Below are positions 24,640 through 34,869 of a stretch of DNA of 64,000 bases, piece by piece (positions within the stretch are counted from its first letter, which is position 1; each line of letters begins with the position of its first letter). The notes under the pieces are model-generated. The model was not told where the DNA came from. It worked only from the letters and a program-made list of their open reading frames with translations, and ran no database searches. Both the position numbers and the translations under genes were made by a program. Location of the stretch: NCBI GenBank assembly GCA_018857735.1, contig JABMCL010001087.1, forward strand, positions 1,441,001-1,505,000, read 5' to 3'. Origin of the DNA: Alviniconcha marisindica (lineage: Eukaryota; Mollusca; Gastropoda; Provannidae).

Positions 24640-26268
24640 TAAGAGAGATAACATATGAAGCGTAGGACGCTTTTTAAACACTGAAGGACTGACTGGAAGC
24701 CTCAATTCGCTGGGCAATGAGTTCCAGAGAGCAGGACCAGAATAAACCAGGCTGGCCCTTGAATAAATCTATCCTTGGTATTGGCACATTTAGCTTTCTT
24801 GATGAATTCCTCGAACTTTGATTTGATTAATCAATAATTTCGTTGATAGATAAATCGGTGCCCTACCCGATACAATTTTTTGCACAAAACGCGCTTTGTT
24901 ACTCAATAACCTAGAAGATAGCGGGAGAATTTGAGCCGCTCTTGTAGTCTTTATCGGTATGGCTAGTTCGTTTTAGAAGAACAATTTTGATTGCTCGCCT
25001 GTGTAGTGACTTCAAGTTTTTTTTGCAAAGAGTCACTTGCTGAGTCCCAAAGAGTTGAAGCATAATCTATACCTGACTGAATGTGTGCTTGGAAAAACGT
25101 TTTTCTGGCATGAAAGTTAAGAAAATGCTTAATTTTTGCTGATCGGTAGACTTTTTTTTGCCGTAGTTTTGCTCAGGTCACGAATGTGGGGGCCCAGGTC
25201 AGATTATTGTCTATTGTAACACCTAATACTTTGTGATCAGTGACCTCAGTTATTTGCTGGTTACCAACGGAAAGGTGCGCAGGTGGTGAGTGAAGTAGTT
25301 GTCGCTTATGACGCGTCGTTAGTATCATGTACTTCATTTTTGACGGGTTAAGAGACGTATGATTAAGTGGTGTCCATTCAACAACATCAGAGAGACATGA
25401 CTGGCGAACAGATGTTATTGCAGTTACATCCTGTCCAGAGGTGTGAATTGTCGTGTCATATGCTAACATGTCACATTTTGCAGAAGGGATATGTAAAGGT
25501 AGGTCGTTTATATAGATGGAGAACAGGAGAGGTTCTAGGACAGATCCTTGGGGAACTCCAAATAAAACTGTCTTAAAATCCGACTGATTATCTTTCAAGG
25601 AAACCTTTTGGAGGACGCTGTTGAGGAAGGAGCAAATCAAACTAAGGGTGTTCGCTGATAGGCCGTAGAGGGTTAGTTTTCTTAGAAGTAGGTCATGATT
25701 GATTACGTCAAAGGCTTTAGCAAAGTCAATGAACAAGGCCCCACACAATTTTTTTATGTTGATTTCGGATAGCCAGGTGTCGGTCAGTTCTGTTAAGGCT
25801 GTGTGGCAGGAGTGGTTTGGTCTGATTGCTTTTGATAAAACAAGTCATTCACAAGAAAATGCTTCATAACATGTTCATTAATATGTTTTTCTAAAGGTTT
25901 TGACAAAATAGGTAGTATAGAACGGGTCTAAAGTTTGAAGGATCCGATTTGTCACCAGATTTGAAGAGGGGGATAACTTTTGCTTCCTTAAATACCTGGG
26001 GGAAGGTGTTCTTGTCAATACAAAGGTTATATATATAGGTTAGAGTTTCAGCAATAAAAGGTGCCGAGAGACGCAGTATTTTCCTGTCTAAACCATCAGT
26101 GCCTTTTGTGTTTGATTGCTTTAAATGACATAAAGATTTATACACTTCCCTGACTGTCATAAAAGGGAGCGCATTGGCTTCATGGCTAATCTTTTCTGTC
26201 CAATACTGTTCCAGCACAGTTAGTTCGTTGATGGGGGAATTATCTGTTTTAATCACTGCTGGCAACAC
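24640..26268 (-). pseudogene. LINE reverse transcriptase domain
   Basis: RT polymerises cDNA at nicked target DNA (target-primed reverse transcription). Fingers: FKEAKVIPLFKSGDKSDPSN then FRPV and, in a shifted frame, ILPILSKPLEKHINEHV. Palm: LFIDFAKAFDVINHDLLLRK (catalytic D in F-x-D-x-x-x-AFD) and GVPQGSVLEPLLFSIYINDL. The second catalytic box reads MLAYDTTIHTSG, so YADD is altered to AYD and one of the paired aspartates is lost. C-terminal part: AHIQSGIDYASTLWDSASDS and KLKSLHRRAIKIVLLKRT, ending near 24650 in SFSVFKKRPTLHM. Frame changes occur at about 25900, 25750 and 25170, with stops in the thumb. Catalytically dead by inference. Confidence 0.88.
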
Positions 26269-26446
26269 TGCAAAAATGGTTGTTTAAGTCATCTGGGTAA
26301 ATTCCACTAGTAGTGCTAGTATTCGCTGGTGCGTGTTTATTAGTGAGTAGATTAATAGCTCGCCACGTGTCTTTTGAGTTCTTGCTGTTTACCAAAATGT
26401 CAGCAAAAAAAGTTGTTGTTTTTAGTCTCGGATCATGTAGATGACT

Positions 26447-26827
26447 TTATTTCTTTGTTTTTTTGTATTCATCAAATAGTTTCAGTTTAAGAAGATAATC
26501 TCTGTAACGCATTGCATCCAGTACTTCCAATGTCAGCCATCCAGGTTTGAAGGAGTATTTGATTCTCCTCTTTTTCTGAGGAGCATGTTTGTCAAGGACT
26601 TTAAGAAACACTGAATACCAAGTCGCTAACGCCTCGTCTGGATCAGTATGATTGTATACTTTATCAAAGGGAGCATTGTTAAGATCGTTTAAGAACTCAC
26701 TTTCGTCAAACCTGGCGAAACCTGACCTATATATTAAGTGGGAGTGTCCCACCTGGGAATCTTCACACCTTTTTTGACCAAGTGCAGCAGATGGAATAGT
26801 GGTCGCTGACGCCGATTTGAAGTGCAC
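26447..26827 (-). pseudogene. LINE inter-domain linker (endonuclease to RT)
   Basis: An open minus-strand stretch with RSGFARFDESEFLNDLNNAP, then DPDEALATWYSVFLKVLDKH, APQKKRRIKY and SFKPGWLTLEVLDAMRYRDY. The order F-(D/N)-x-x-x-F...L, DPDEAL..W...F...LDKHAP.K..R, then W-L-(T/S)-x-E(V/I)...R is the usual linker between endonuclease and RT in CR1/Jockey-type ORF2. It overlaps in coordinates with the end of the endonuclease part, which uses another frame. Confidence 0.8.
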
Positions 26828-27458
26828 ACAGGTTTCAAGGATGTGCGCGATGTCAGTTGAGTAGATATGATAAGTGAGCGTTTCTGATGAAGGTGTGACC
26901 CGGTTGGGGTGCTAACTGTCTGAGAGAGGTTAAAAAGAGAGAATACGTCTGTCCACGGTTTGTTGGCTTTTGATAGATCAATACTGAAGTCACCCATTAA
27001 AGTAATTTCTTTGGATTCTAGCCAGACTACGTCCATCATTGACACGAATTTGTCAGTCCAGTTTGCAGGTTCTGAAGGATTTCGATATAGAAACCCAGCC
27101 AGGACTGGATAAGTTTTTTGCAGTTTGACTTCCAGCCAAATACACTCTACCCCATACTTTTCAAACTCAGTAAAGGACAGAAAATTTCATGGACATAGAC
27201 AACGAGGCAAGTTTCTCTTTGAATTTGTGGATCTTTCCTAATAACATGGAATCCTTCTATAGCTATGTCTTTATCATCCATGTGATTATTGAGCCTTGAT
27301 TCAGAAAAACTAAATATATGAAAACCCCTGCCATAGGGTTTACTATTGTGGACAATGTGAGAGGCATCTGACATTTTATTTATTAGATGATTAATGTTCA
27401 GGTGCCCAATACGAAGACCATCCTTGAGAGGCCAATGGTCGCTAGTGGCATAAGTCAA
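26734..27458 (-). pseudogene. LINE apurinic-like endonuclease (EEP) domain
   Basis: This domain nicks target DNA to start insertion. Visible motifs: GLRIGHLNINHLINKM near the start (the L-N-I-x-x-L block), FSFSESRLNNHMDDKDIAIE then GFHVIRKD (S/T-E-S/T-x-L block), and in a second frame FLYRNPSEPANWTDKF, then ITLMGDFSIDLSKANKPW. The GDFN box is changed to GDFS. Near 26800 the expected S-D-H-Y/x-P histidine box is present only as a garbled SASATTIPSAAL. A frame shift near 27147-27165 and the altered box mark it as decayed. Confidence 0.82.
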
Positions 27459-27632
27459 TAACGATCAGATTTATACAAGTAATATTCAGCGTTAAACAAA
27501 CAAACAAAAATTCAACAAACAAGCAAAAAACAGCTATAACAAAATACAAATTTCAGTAATTCACGAGAGATGGGGGGGAAATCCAACAACAACACACACA
27601 AAATGTGTAAAATAACCCTTATATCGTACTAC

Positions 27633-28087
27633 AGGTACAAGTTATAACAGCGGGAGAGAAAGTCACAAAAATCACGAGAAGATACAGCGGAAGTTCGTTG
27701 GATAATCCTGAACCCGACACCTTCCCGAGACTAGAATACGGGACCAAACAACAAAATCCTGACAATAGCAACTCAACCTGTCTTCACGGCCGTGCTATGA
27801 AAGGTAGCTGTACAACAACGGCAATTAAGGAAGGATGCTCAAACCATAAAACCAGCAACGTTAAGCAGACTGATAAACTGGGACCAAAAGCTGCGCAATC
27901 ATTTGTAATATTGCCGCAGGGTTATCGGAAGACGGGGATTCCCGACGAGAGGATGTCTGGAGATGACACGCTCCCTGATCACGAGGTGAGGAAGCCTGAG
28001 GACAGCGTAATGTTTCATGGCGGAGTTGTTCGACTGGCGAACCAATGTTTCCCGTCGGATGGTGTTTGGAGTGGGACGTTTGACTGA
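27633..28087 (+). CDS. possible exon, unrecognised protein
   Basis: The frame opens right after an acceptor-like TATATCGTACTACAG (ending about 27633) with VQVITAGEKVTKITRRYSGS and runs open to a stop at 28085; an in-frame ATG lies at 27698. The composition is mixed and hydrophilic, not low-complexity, with LGPKAAQSFVILPQGYRKTG in the middle. The N-terminal part reads like ordinary coding sequence, the rest less so; a GT donor within the frame is possible. I recognise no family. It sits between two minus-strand LINEs and no partner exon was identified. Confidence 0.3.
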
Positions 28088-28162
28088 GAACACGCTGGTA
28101 AACGATCGGGTTGGCACGACTTTTTTTCTGCTTCGGAGTAGAGCTGCCGTTGTTCCTGTGGG

Positions 28163-28197
<35 letters not shown>

Positions 28198-29000
28198 GCA
28201 GGCTAGAGCTATTGCTGTTGACACCTTCGCAATGGAGGTGTGGAGGGAATGGGAATCAACATCTCTTGGGGGAGATCATTACGCTCTCTCGCAGTTCCGG
28301 GGAAGAATGCATTCAGCCTGTAGTTTGTTCTGGAAGTGAACCTTTTAAACATGTTTGTGTGGGTTCGTCTGAATCTTCTTCTCAGCTGTTCCAGCCCTTG
28401 GACCTTTTAAACCTGAGTCGGCCAGTCCATTGTTGGTCTTGTAGTTGTTGTTGTTGTTGTGTTTTTGCTTAATGCCCTCAGATGCTAAAAGCATATTAGG
28501 GACAATCTATAAAGTAAGCTTGACTTGGATATATCATAGGTCTTGTAGAGCGTTGCCAGCCTTGATAAACGTCTTCGTTGCTGAGGGTCCCTTCAAGGAC
28601 TGCAACATGCAATTATCTCACCGACGCTAGACTGAGTGTCACTTTCCGGTGGCGATAGATACAGGACAAAGCGTGCAGCTCTGCGTTGGACCAGAGACAC
28701 TGCAGTTGTGTCTCGGCCTTCACTGTGGCAATGTCTCTCGATGTTGCTGGGTCCCATACTGCCACTTGCAGACTCCTGCGGGGGTGTGGCCAAGGATATT
28801 GTGCGCCAGCTCTTTACTTTGGTTTCTACGGCGCCAGTCTTCCGGTTCCGGCGTACATACCCAAGGGTTTTGTTCGCAGACGCTGATATCCAGAAATAAA
28901 CTTCGTGGTGTCAGCTCGAGGTCTTGCTTCTCAATGAAGCCCCGGTTTATAACTGATCGGTGCGGCGTTACTGGCGGCGCTTCGACAGGCTGTCGAAAAT
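28163..29000 (-). pseudogene. LINE RT C-terminal region, split by a SINE
   Basis: The minus strand from about 28960 shows, across frames, ELTPRSLFLDISVCEQNPWV (the 'ELT..L.W..HI....AK..L.' block), QSKELAHNILGH, YGTQQHRETLPQ, then LVQRRAARFVLYLSP, the hallmark VQRRAARFV segment. Then RDPQQRRRLSRLATLYK breaks off at the SINE at 28445-28538 and the same frame resumes beyond it (NNGLADSGLKGPRAG), followed by FRRTHTNMFKRFTSRTNYRL and NAFFPGTARERNDLPQEML, the C-terminal block. An AG array (28163-28195) follows as a tail-like repeat. It is truncated at the 5' side and frameshifted. Confidence 0.82.
28445..28538 (-). mobile_element. short SINE copy with 10-bp target-site duplication, inside a LINE
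   Basis: The insert is flanked by GGTCTTGTAG at 28435-28444 and again at 28539-28548. On the minus strand it contains GATTGTCCCTAATATGCTTT, TAGCATCTGAGGGCATTAAG and CAAAAACACAACAACAAC, i.e. the 3' module of the SINE family at 30163, 30534, 33798 and 45134 (GTCCCTAATATG...GAGGACATTAAGCAA) with a CAA-repeat tail. The host LINE frame continues across the site if the insert and one duplication are disregarded. Length 94 bp, with a divergent 5' part. Confidence 0.88.
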
Positions 29001-29249
29001 ACTTGGCAAGTGACCAGCGACAGGAACTGACGATGTTCAGCCGCGCTGACCACCGCAGGGGAGGCTGGAAGGTCAATCAATTACAGCCTACAGCTCGTTC
29101 GGCCATCAGTATTAGTGAAGTGATACTCACTGACCGCAGGGCCGGGCCGGCGTTATTCAGTGAAAGGCGAAATGGGATTTAAGCGCTCGGTTTAGCCAGG
29201 TCTTAACTTGATGAATTAGTGTATCGTTGTGGTGCGCCGGGCTCTCCAT

Positions 29250-29410
29250 CAGCGTGATCTAATCAATGGAAATTGGATTGCCACTTTTCTTCCACAAAGG
29301 ATCTCCGTGTTGTAGTTAAACACGGCTGTCGGTAAACTGGGAATGACTGAAAATGAGCTGGCATATAGCTGAATTGACTGAACACTGCATGACAGACATA
29401 CAGATTTTTG
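29250..29410. other. no gene seen
   Basis: Unique sequence before an AC array. No supported feature. Confidence 0.4.
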
Positions 29411-29428
29411 CACACACACACGCACACA

Positions 29429-29488
<60 letters not shown>

Positions 29489-29496
29489 CACACACA
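29411..29496. repeat. (AC)n microsatellite
   Basis: About 40 AC units with a few interruptions (ACGC, AAAC, AGGC). Confidence 0.97.
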
Positions 29497-29499
29497 CGC

Positions 29500-30150
29500 C
29501 GCGTCAGTCAGTGAAGGATGTCCTATCAACCGCAAACCGGATCACTCCGCCAGACGGACAAGAAGTTACATAACAATAATTACGGAGCAGGGAATATAAC
29601 TCTTTATCACTTTATCACATGTATACGTTTGTGATTTGACCCAGTGACTCGAGGCCTAGTAGTATTCGACTCGTCAGTGATCTTGGCATGCGTAATTGTG
29701 TGGCTTCATCATGTGTTCAGTTTTTAGTGTGTTTTGTGAATGATAGGCAAAGCCTGTTGAAACCGACACAAACTTTAGAAATATTGTGACACTATGGTTC
29801 AGCAAGGACACTGACAACACTGCATATTGTGAGAGAGCGAATGCCTAACTGACCTGGAAGTCAACTACCCGTGAGTCACCTAGACAGAGACTGCATGGCG
29901 GCTAGCACTAACTAGTTTTCGGAAGTGTCAGCCTAGGCGCATGCACCGCGGCAGCCTGAATCAGTTACCGTGGCCAACCAAGCCCTACCTGACACCGCGT
30001 GAGTTATGTGACAGTAGCTTGGCCTATATATTCTGTGACACAACTGAGCCAACAGACTGTGACAGCGTGTGACCAACATCACCAGTGTAGGCTAAGCCAG
30101 TGATGCCGCCCTTACGGTCAGTCAGTGGATATAAATCAGTGACAGAATCA
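29500..30150. other. no gene seen
   Basis: Sequence rich in short GTGACA/CAGTGA-like words but without an exact repeat period. No open frame of note. Confidence 0.35.
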
Positions 30151-30298
30151 CCACTCAGTGGCACTTATAGTTCAGGAGCTGTGTGAGAGTCGAGGTGGCC
30201 GTCCTGGGCTGTCCGTCCTAACGAGACTTCTGCGGGTTTCCGTGGACGTAAAGCTATATTGAACCATGCTTCGGCATTGGTCTCAGCTTGTCCCTAAT

Positions 30299-30942
30299 CA
30301 CACTCCGAACACCGCTTTCCGGCACCTTCCTCCAAACTCTGCCAGATTTGGTTACGCCACTGAAGGGGCACTCTTTATCTCCGCGCAGCTGTCCAGCGAC
30401 GCGGTCAGCGCCCTCCGAAAGGTTCGGGTACTAATATGACTGTGGAAGCAACCTAGCGCCAAAGCACGCACGTAAACATGAGACGCATCCACCCCAGATA
30501 AAAAAAGAAGAAGCGGAGTTCCGTCTCGATTCATGGTTCAGCTGTGTGAGAGTCGAGGTGGACGTCCTGGACTGTCCGTCCTAACGAGCCTTCTGGTTTC
30601 CGTGGACGTAAAGATTTATTGCACCGTGCTTCGGCATTGGTCACAACTTGTCCCTAATATGTCAACTGACATCTGAGGACATAAAGCATCACTTCATCAT
30701 CATCATCATCATCATCATCCGTCTCGATTCAAACGATTGTGGTTTTATTTGTGCTGGTGTAAACTTTGTTTGCGGCTATAAATGACACGCCTTGTTTTAT
30801 CTGAATTGTTTGTAACAAACTTCCTAGTGTTTGAGCACCAACAAAAAACTGCTCGTTAGCTGACAGTTTTCTGGACCCTATGGCGTAACTAAATACGGCA
30901 GTGGTTGAAGGAAGGATGTCGTAAACCAGTGCTTGGAGTTTG
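30299..30942. mobile_element. non-autonomous DNA transposon (Mutator-like hallmarks) inside SINE A
   Basis: Left end CACACTCCGAACACCGCTTT (30299) and, on the minus strand, right end CAAACTCCAAGCACTGGTTT (30942) align as terminal inverted repeats for about 62 bp, both ending ...TTTGGTTACGCCA / ...TTTAGTTACGCCA. The sequence GTCCCTAAT flanks it at 30290-30298 and 30943-30951, a 9-bp target-site duplication. Without the SINE inserted in it, it measures about 446 bp. There is no transposase-like coding sequence. Long inverted termini plus a 9-bp duplication are typical of Mutator-like elements; that class assignment is inference. Confidence 0.82.
30534..30718 (+). mobile_element. dimeric SINE copy B with 13-bp target-site duplication
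   Basis: Flanked by CCGTCTCGATTCA at 30521-30533 and 30719-30731. Content: GCTGTGTGAGAGTCGAGGTG, CCGTCCTAACGAGCCTTCTG, GTTTCCGTGGACGTAAAG, TTCGGCATTGGTCACAACTT, GTCCCTAATATGTCAACTGA and GAGGACATAAAGCATCACTT, then an eightfold CAT/ATC tail. The direct repeats and simple 3' tail are the signature of target-primed retroposition. It lies inside the DNA-transposon-like element. Confidence 0.93.
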
Positions 30943-31004
30943 GTCCCTAATATGTCAACCGACATCCGAGGACATTAAGCAACAATACCTACCCACTCAG
31001 TGGC

Positions 31005-31057
31005 CCCGTCCCTAATAAGCCTCCGGTTTCTGTGGACGTAAAGCAAAACTTAACCAA
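31005..31057 (+). mobile_element. monomeric mini-SINE copy
   Basis: About 53 bp containing GTCCCTAATAAGCCTCCGGT and TTCTGTGGACGTAAAGCAAA. CCACTCAGTGG precedes it (30993-31003) and follows it (31058-31068). The left flank is also the right duplication of SINE A, so two insertions used or shared one target. It matches the first module of the dimeric copies. Confidence 0.75.
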
Positions 31058-31114
31058 CCACTCAGTGGATGAATGAAAAAACATCAGAGTCCAGCCCTCG
31101 CTCATGAGGCAGGA

Positions 31115-31910
<796 letters not shown>

Positions 31911-31929
31911 TTCATATAGTTGGAATAGC

Positions 31930-31955
31930 GGGGGGAGGGGAGGGGGGGGGGGGGG
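31930..31955. repeat. poly-G tract
   Basis: G run with single A interruptions. Confidence 0.93.
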
Positions 31956-32064
31956 CGTCAGTTGTAAGCATACAGGTTAGAGGTATACTCTGGGGCTTAT
32001 TGCTAAGGGCACTGTACCAGCAATGAACAAACCCTTGTATTTTAGTTGTTTATGTATGCGCCGC

Positions 32065-32069
32065 ATTAT

Positions 32070-32129
<60 letters not shown>

Positions 32130-32133
32130 GAGA

Positions 32134-32178
<45 letters not shown>

Positions 32179-32309
32179 GACACAGAGAGACAGAGACAGA
32201 GAAGTCCTTTTCGCAGAGTAGTAGTTGCTGCCCGTACTGTGGATATCGATCCGGTCATCACAAACTGCACTGACTGAGACTGCCCTGACTGAGTGATTCG
32301 GAACTTCCT

Positions 32310-32388
<79 letters not shown>

Positions 32389-32460
32389 TTCTGCGGAGTA
32401 GTTGCTCCCCGTAATGTGGATATCGATCCGGTCCGAAGAAGTCACAGCGCGGCCGTCAGT
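32065..32460. repeat. direct duplication, each copy led by an (AG)n array
   Basis: Copy 1: AG array 32072-32126, AG/ACAG 32131-32180, then AGTCCTTTTCGCAGAGTAGT and CTGTGGATATCGATCCGGTC (to about 32257). Copy 2: poly-G 32311-32342, AG array 32344-32385, then ATCCTTCTGCGGAGTAGTTG and ATGTGGATATCGATCCGGTC (to about 32433). The duplicated unit pairs a microsatellite with about 55 bp of unique sequence. Confidence 0.9.
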
Positions 32461-32699
32461 GACACAAGCATGTGCGCGGCCGGTAGTGTCGTACTCGCAT
32501 TTGTGGATTCCATTCATAGAATCTTGTGAATGGGATGAGATGGGTGCCGGCACTGACGCGCACGTTGGAGACCTTCGTGCAGAGTGCCACAGGGATCACC
32601 CGAAGTGACGATGAGACTCTTTGGAATGGTCCCTGATATGGATCGCTCTTCAACTGAAGATGCCGGATCGCCAGCACAGAAGACCGTTGAGGGGAAGAA

Positions 32700-32890
32700 C
32701 TATTGATCTTAGAGACAAACTTCTGCAAGGTTTCGAGGCTGTGTGCTGTCGTCATAGAGACGCGTGGTCGGCGCGCGCCACGCGCTGAGATGTCACGAGG
32801 AATCCACTTCTCTGCTTGTCGTTTCAGTCTCAGGTGCTTGCTGTCCCACCTACGCAAACTTTCTAGTTTCCCAGAATGCTTAGCAAAAAC
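32700..32890 (+). promoter_or_regulatory. CpG-rich patch, possible promoter region
   Basis: The stretch around 32755-32800 (GACGCGTGGTCGGCGCGCGC) is unusually rich in CpG for this AT-leaning, repeat-rich window and lies just upstream of a short ATG exon with a strong donor. There is no TATA box at a convincing distance. A promoter role is inference from composition and position only. On the minus strand a 133-codon frame (32857-32456) also crosses it, so an alternative is that the sequence is coding or repeat-derived. Confidence 0.25.
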
Positions 32891-32913
32891 ATGGCGCGGA
32901 AGTTTGTCACCAG
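32891..32913 (+). CDS. possible first coding exon
   Basis: AAAAACATGGCGCGG is a good start context (A at -3, G at +4). The frame MARKFVT runs into CACCAG|GTAAGAAA, a near-consensus splice donor, leaving phase 2. Without splicing the frame stops at once (AGG TAA). Exon-like segments of compatible strand lie downstream (36460-36639 begins in the compatible phase). This is weak evidence that would need a transcript to confirm. Confidence 0.25.
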
Positions 32914-32999
32914 GTAAGAAACAACGTCTGTTTTCGTATTATAACTGATATGCTGCGCCCCGATCGAGTGAGATTTCCATTGAGAGAGCTTCCGTTTTT

Positions 33000-33786
33000 A
33001 CAGTTGAAGATCTTCTTTTCTTCTCCTACGCGTAACATGTGTCGAAGTCAGCAGTCGATACTTTTTCTTCTCTGCGTGTGTTGAGTGGTCCACTTACTGG
33101 GTCGAGCACAGCGGATCGCCTGGTGAAGCGTGTTTGGTGTTGTGTCAACTGTCAGCTGGGGACTTCCTGCTTGGCCTCGTCGACACACCAACACAGTTTA
33201 GTGTGCCAGCTCGACTCGACACGTTTTCGTGACCGTGAATGTGTTTCTTATTTTGGGGCCCGTCATTTTGCACTTTGGGGATGTGGGGGGTAGGGGTGGG
33301 GGCAAACACGTATGTGATGTAATCGGTGATTTGTGCCCGTCTGCCAGCAGTAACTGAGTAAGGCTAGTCCCCCAACCTATGGTATGACACAGCGAAACAC
33401 GTATCAGGTGTGTATGTTTTGAATCTTTTGTTCTTTTGTTCTTTTGCCAGATCGATGATCTGTGGATTAGACGTTATTACGAAACAACCACAGAGGTGAT
33501 CAGTAGTGATGAGACTGTATTGTTGTTGACTCAGGTGGAAAGAGAATGAGTATATTGTCGCAAACAAACATAATAACATCTAGATATAATATAAATCCGC
33601 AGTATCATTGTATGTTTTGAGTTGTTCATACATTAAAAACAACAACAACATTGCCGTGAAATTTCTGTTTGCTTTAAAGTATATTATATAGTTTATGAAG
33701 AGGTCACCAAGATTTAGGTGCACTATGCAGAGCACACACCAGAAGAGTATTGACACTCAGTGTCAGTGTAATTTTATGATTGTACA
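33000..33786. other. no gene seen
   Basis: Unique-looking sequence. It could be intron if the exon calls around it are right. Confidence 0.35.
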
Positions 33787-33797
33787 ACTGTCACTGT

Positions 33798-33970
33798 CAT
33801 AGTTCAGGAGCTGTGTGAGAGTCGAAGTGGCTGTCCTGGGCTGTCCGTCCCAATGAGCCTTCTGGTTTCCATGGACATAAAGCTATATTGAACCATGCTT
33901 CGGCATTGGTCTCAGCTTATCCCTAATATGTCAGCTGACATCTGAGGACATTAAGCAACACTACCTATCT
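33798..33970 (+). mobile_element. dimeric SINE copy C, intact, with 11-bp target-site duplication
   Basis: Flanked by ACTGTCACTGT at 33787-33797 and 33971-33981. The order is AGTTCAGGAGCTGTGTGAGA, CTGTCCGTCCCAATGAGCCT, TCTGGTTTCCATGGACATAA, ATGCTTCGGCATTGGTCTCA, CCCTAATATGTCAGCTGACA and TCTGAGGACATTAAGCAACA. The two halves end in related text (TGGACATAAAGC and AGGACATTAAGC), so the element looks like a dimer of one short module joined by a linker. No A or B box is obvious, so the head type is unknown. Confidence 0.93.
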
Positions 33971-34254
33971 ACTGTCACTGTACAGTGGAGTATTTTGATA
34001 CAGCTGTTCCTAGTGTTAGTGTTACACAACACTTTCAGAATAAAATGTGTATGCATGCAGAAGTTTTCACCTTCTAGGTCATGAGTTACATAAAACTGAA
34101 ACATTACAAGTATATATTTTTTTAAAGTACAAAAAGAAGAAGAAAAAAGAGTTAAACTTAAAGCATTCAAAATTTGATAACAGTAAACAATTAACATGCA
34201 TTATGTGCACAAAATGTGCATGAAAAACAGTGTTTATTGTATAGCATCACATGA

Positions 34255-34278
34255 ACACACACACACACACACACACAC

Positions 34279-34325
<47 letters not shown>

Positions 34326-34378
34326 TTAATGGAGAACAGTGGTGTGTTGTGATTACTAGAAGATTCTCTCTCTCTCAC

Positions 34379-34449
<71 letters not shown>

Positions 34450-34470
34450 ATATATATATATATATATACA
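34255..34470. repeat. AC, TC and AT microsatellites
   Basis: AC array 34255-34321 (one interruption), TC array 34367-34436 (interrupted by ACCTCTT), then AT 34437-34470. Confidence 0.96.
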
Positions 34471-34639
34471 CAGTGATTGTACTAGACATTTTCAGACTGG
34501 TGTCACAAGGTAGTGAATGTGGTTCATGGAAACCAGCCAATCACTGTAACTGATCAGATACACTACCATCTATACTACTACTACTACTAGAGCTCTACTA
34601 CTGTACTAGCAAACATCCTGTTCCCTTCCACATCTAGAA

Positions 34640-34865
<226 letters not shown>

Positions 34866-34869
34866 TGCA

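Larger units (their letters stand above)
30163..30992 (+). mobile_element. dimeric SINE copy A, split by a DNA-transposon-like insertion
   Basis: The 5' part (30163-30298) carries AGTTCAGGAGCTGTGTGAGA, GTCGAGGTGGCCGTCCTGGG, CCGTGGACGTAAAGC and TTCGGCATTGGTCTCAGCTT. The 3' part (30943-30992) carries GTCCCTAATATGTCAACCGA and GAGGACATTAAGCAACAATA. Together they match the uninterrupted copy at 33798-33970. The ends are flanked by CCACTCAGTGGC at 30151-30162 and 30993-31004, a 12-bp target-site duplication. The interruption (30299-30942) duplicated GTCCCTAAT on both sides. Confidence 0.88.

Noticed and set aside
24640..27458. Retroviral or LTR-type origin of the RT
   Set aside because: The endonuclease-linker-RT order, FIDFAKAFD, and GVPQGSVLEPLLF motifs are non-LTR type. 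No LTRs, protease or integrase were seen.
28649..29182. 177-codon plus-strand frame
   Set aside because: It is antisense to recognisable LINE RT sequence on the minus strand.
32456..32857. 133-codon minus-strand frame across the CpG-rich patch
   Set aside because: High CpG content lengthens frames on both strands. No recognisable domain; competing plus-strand evidence is equally weak.
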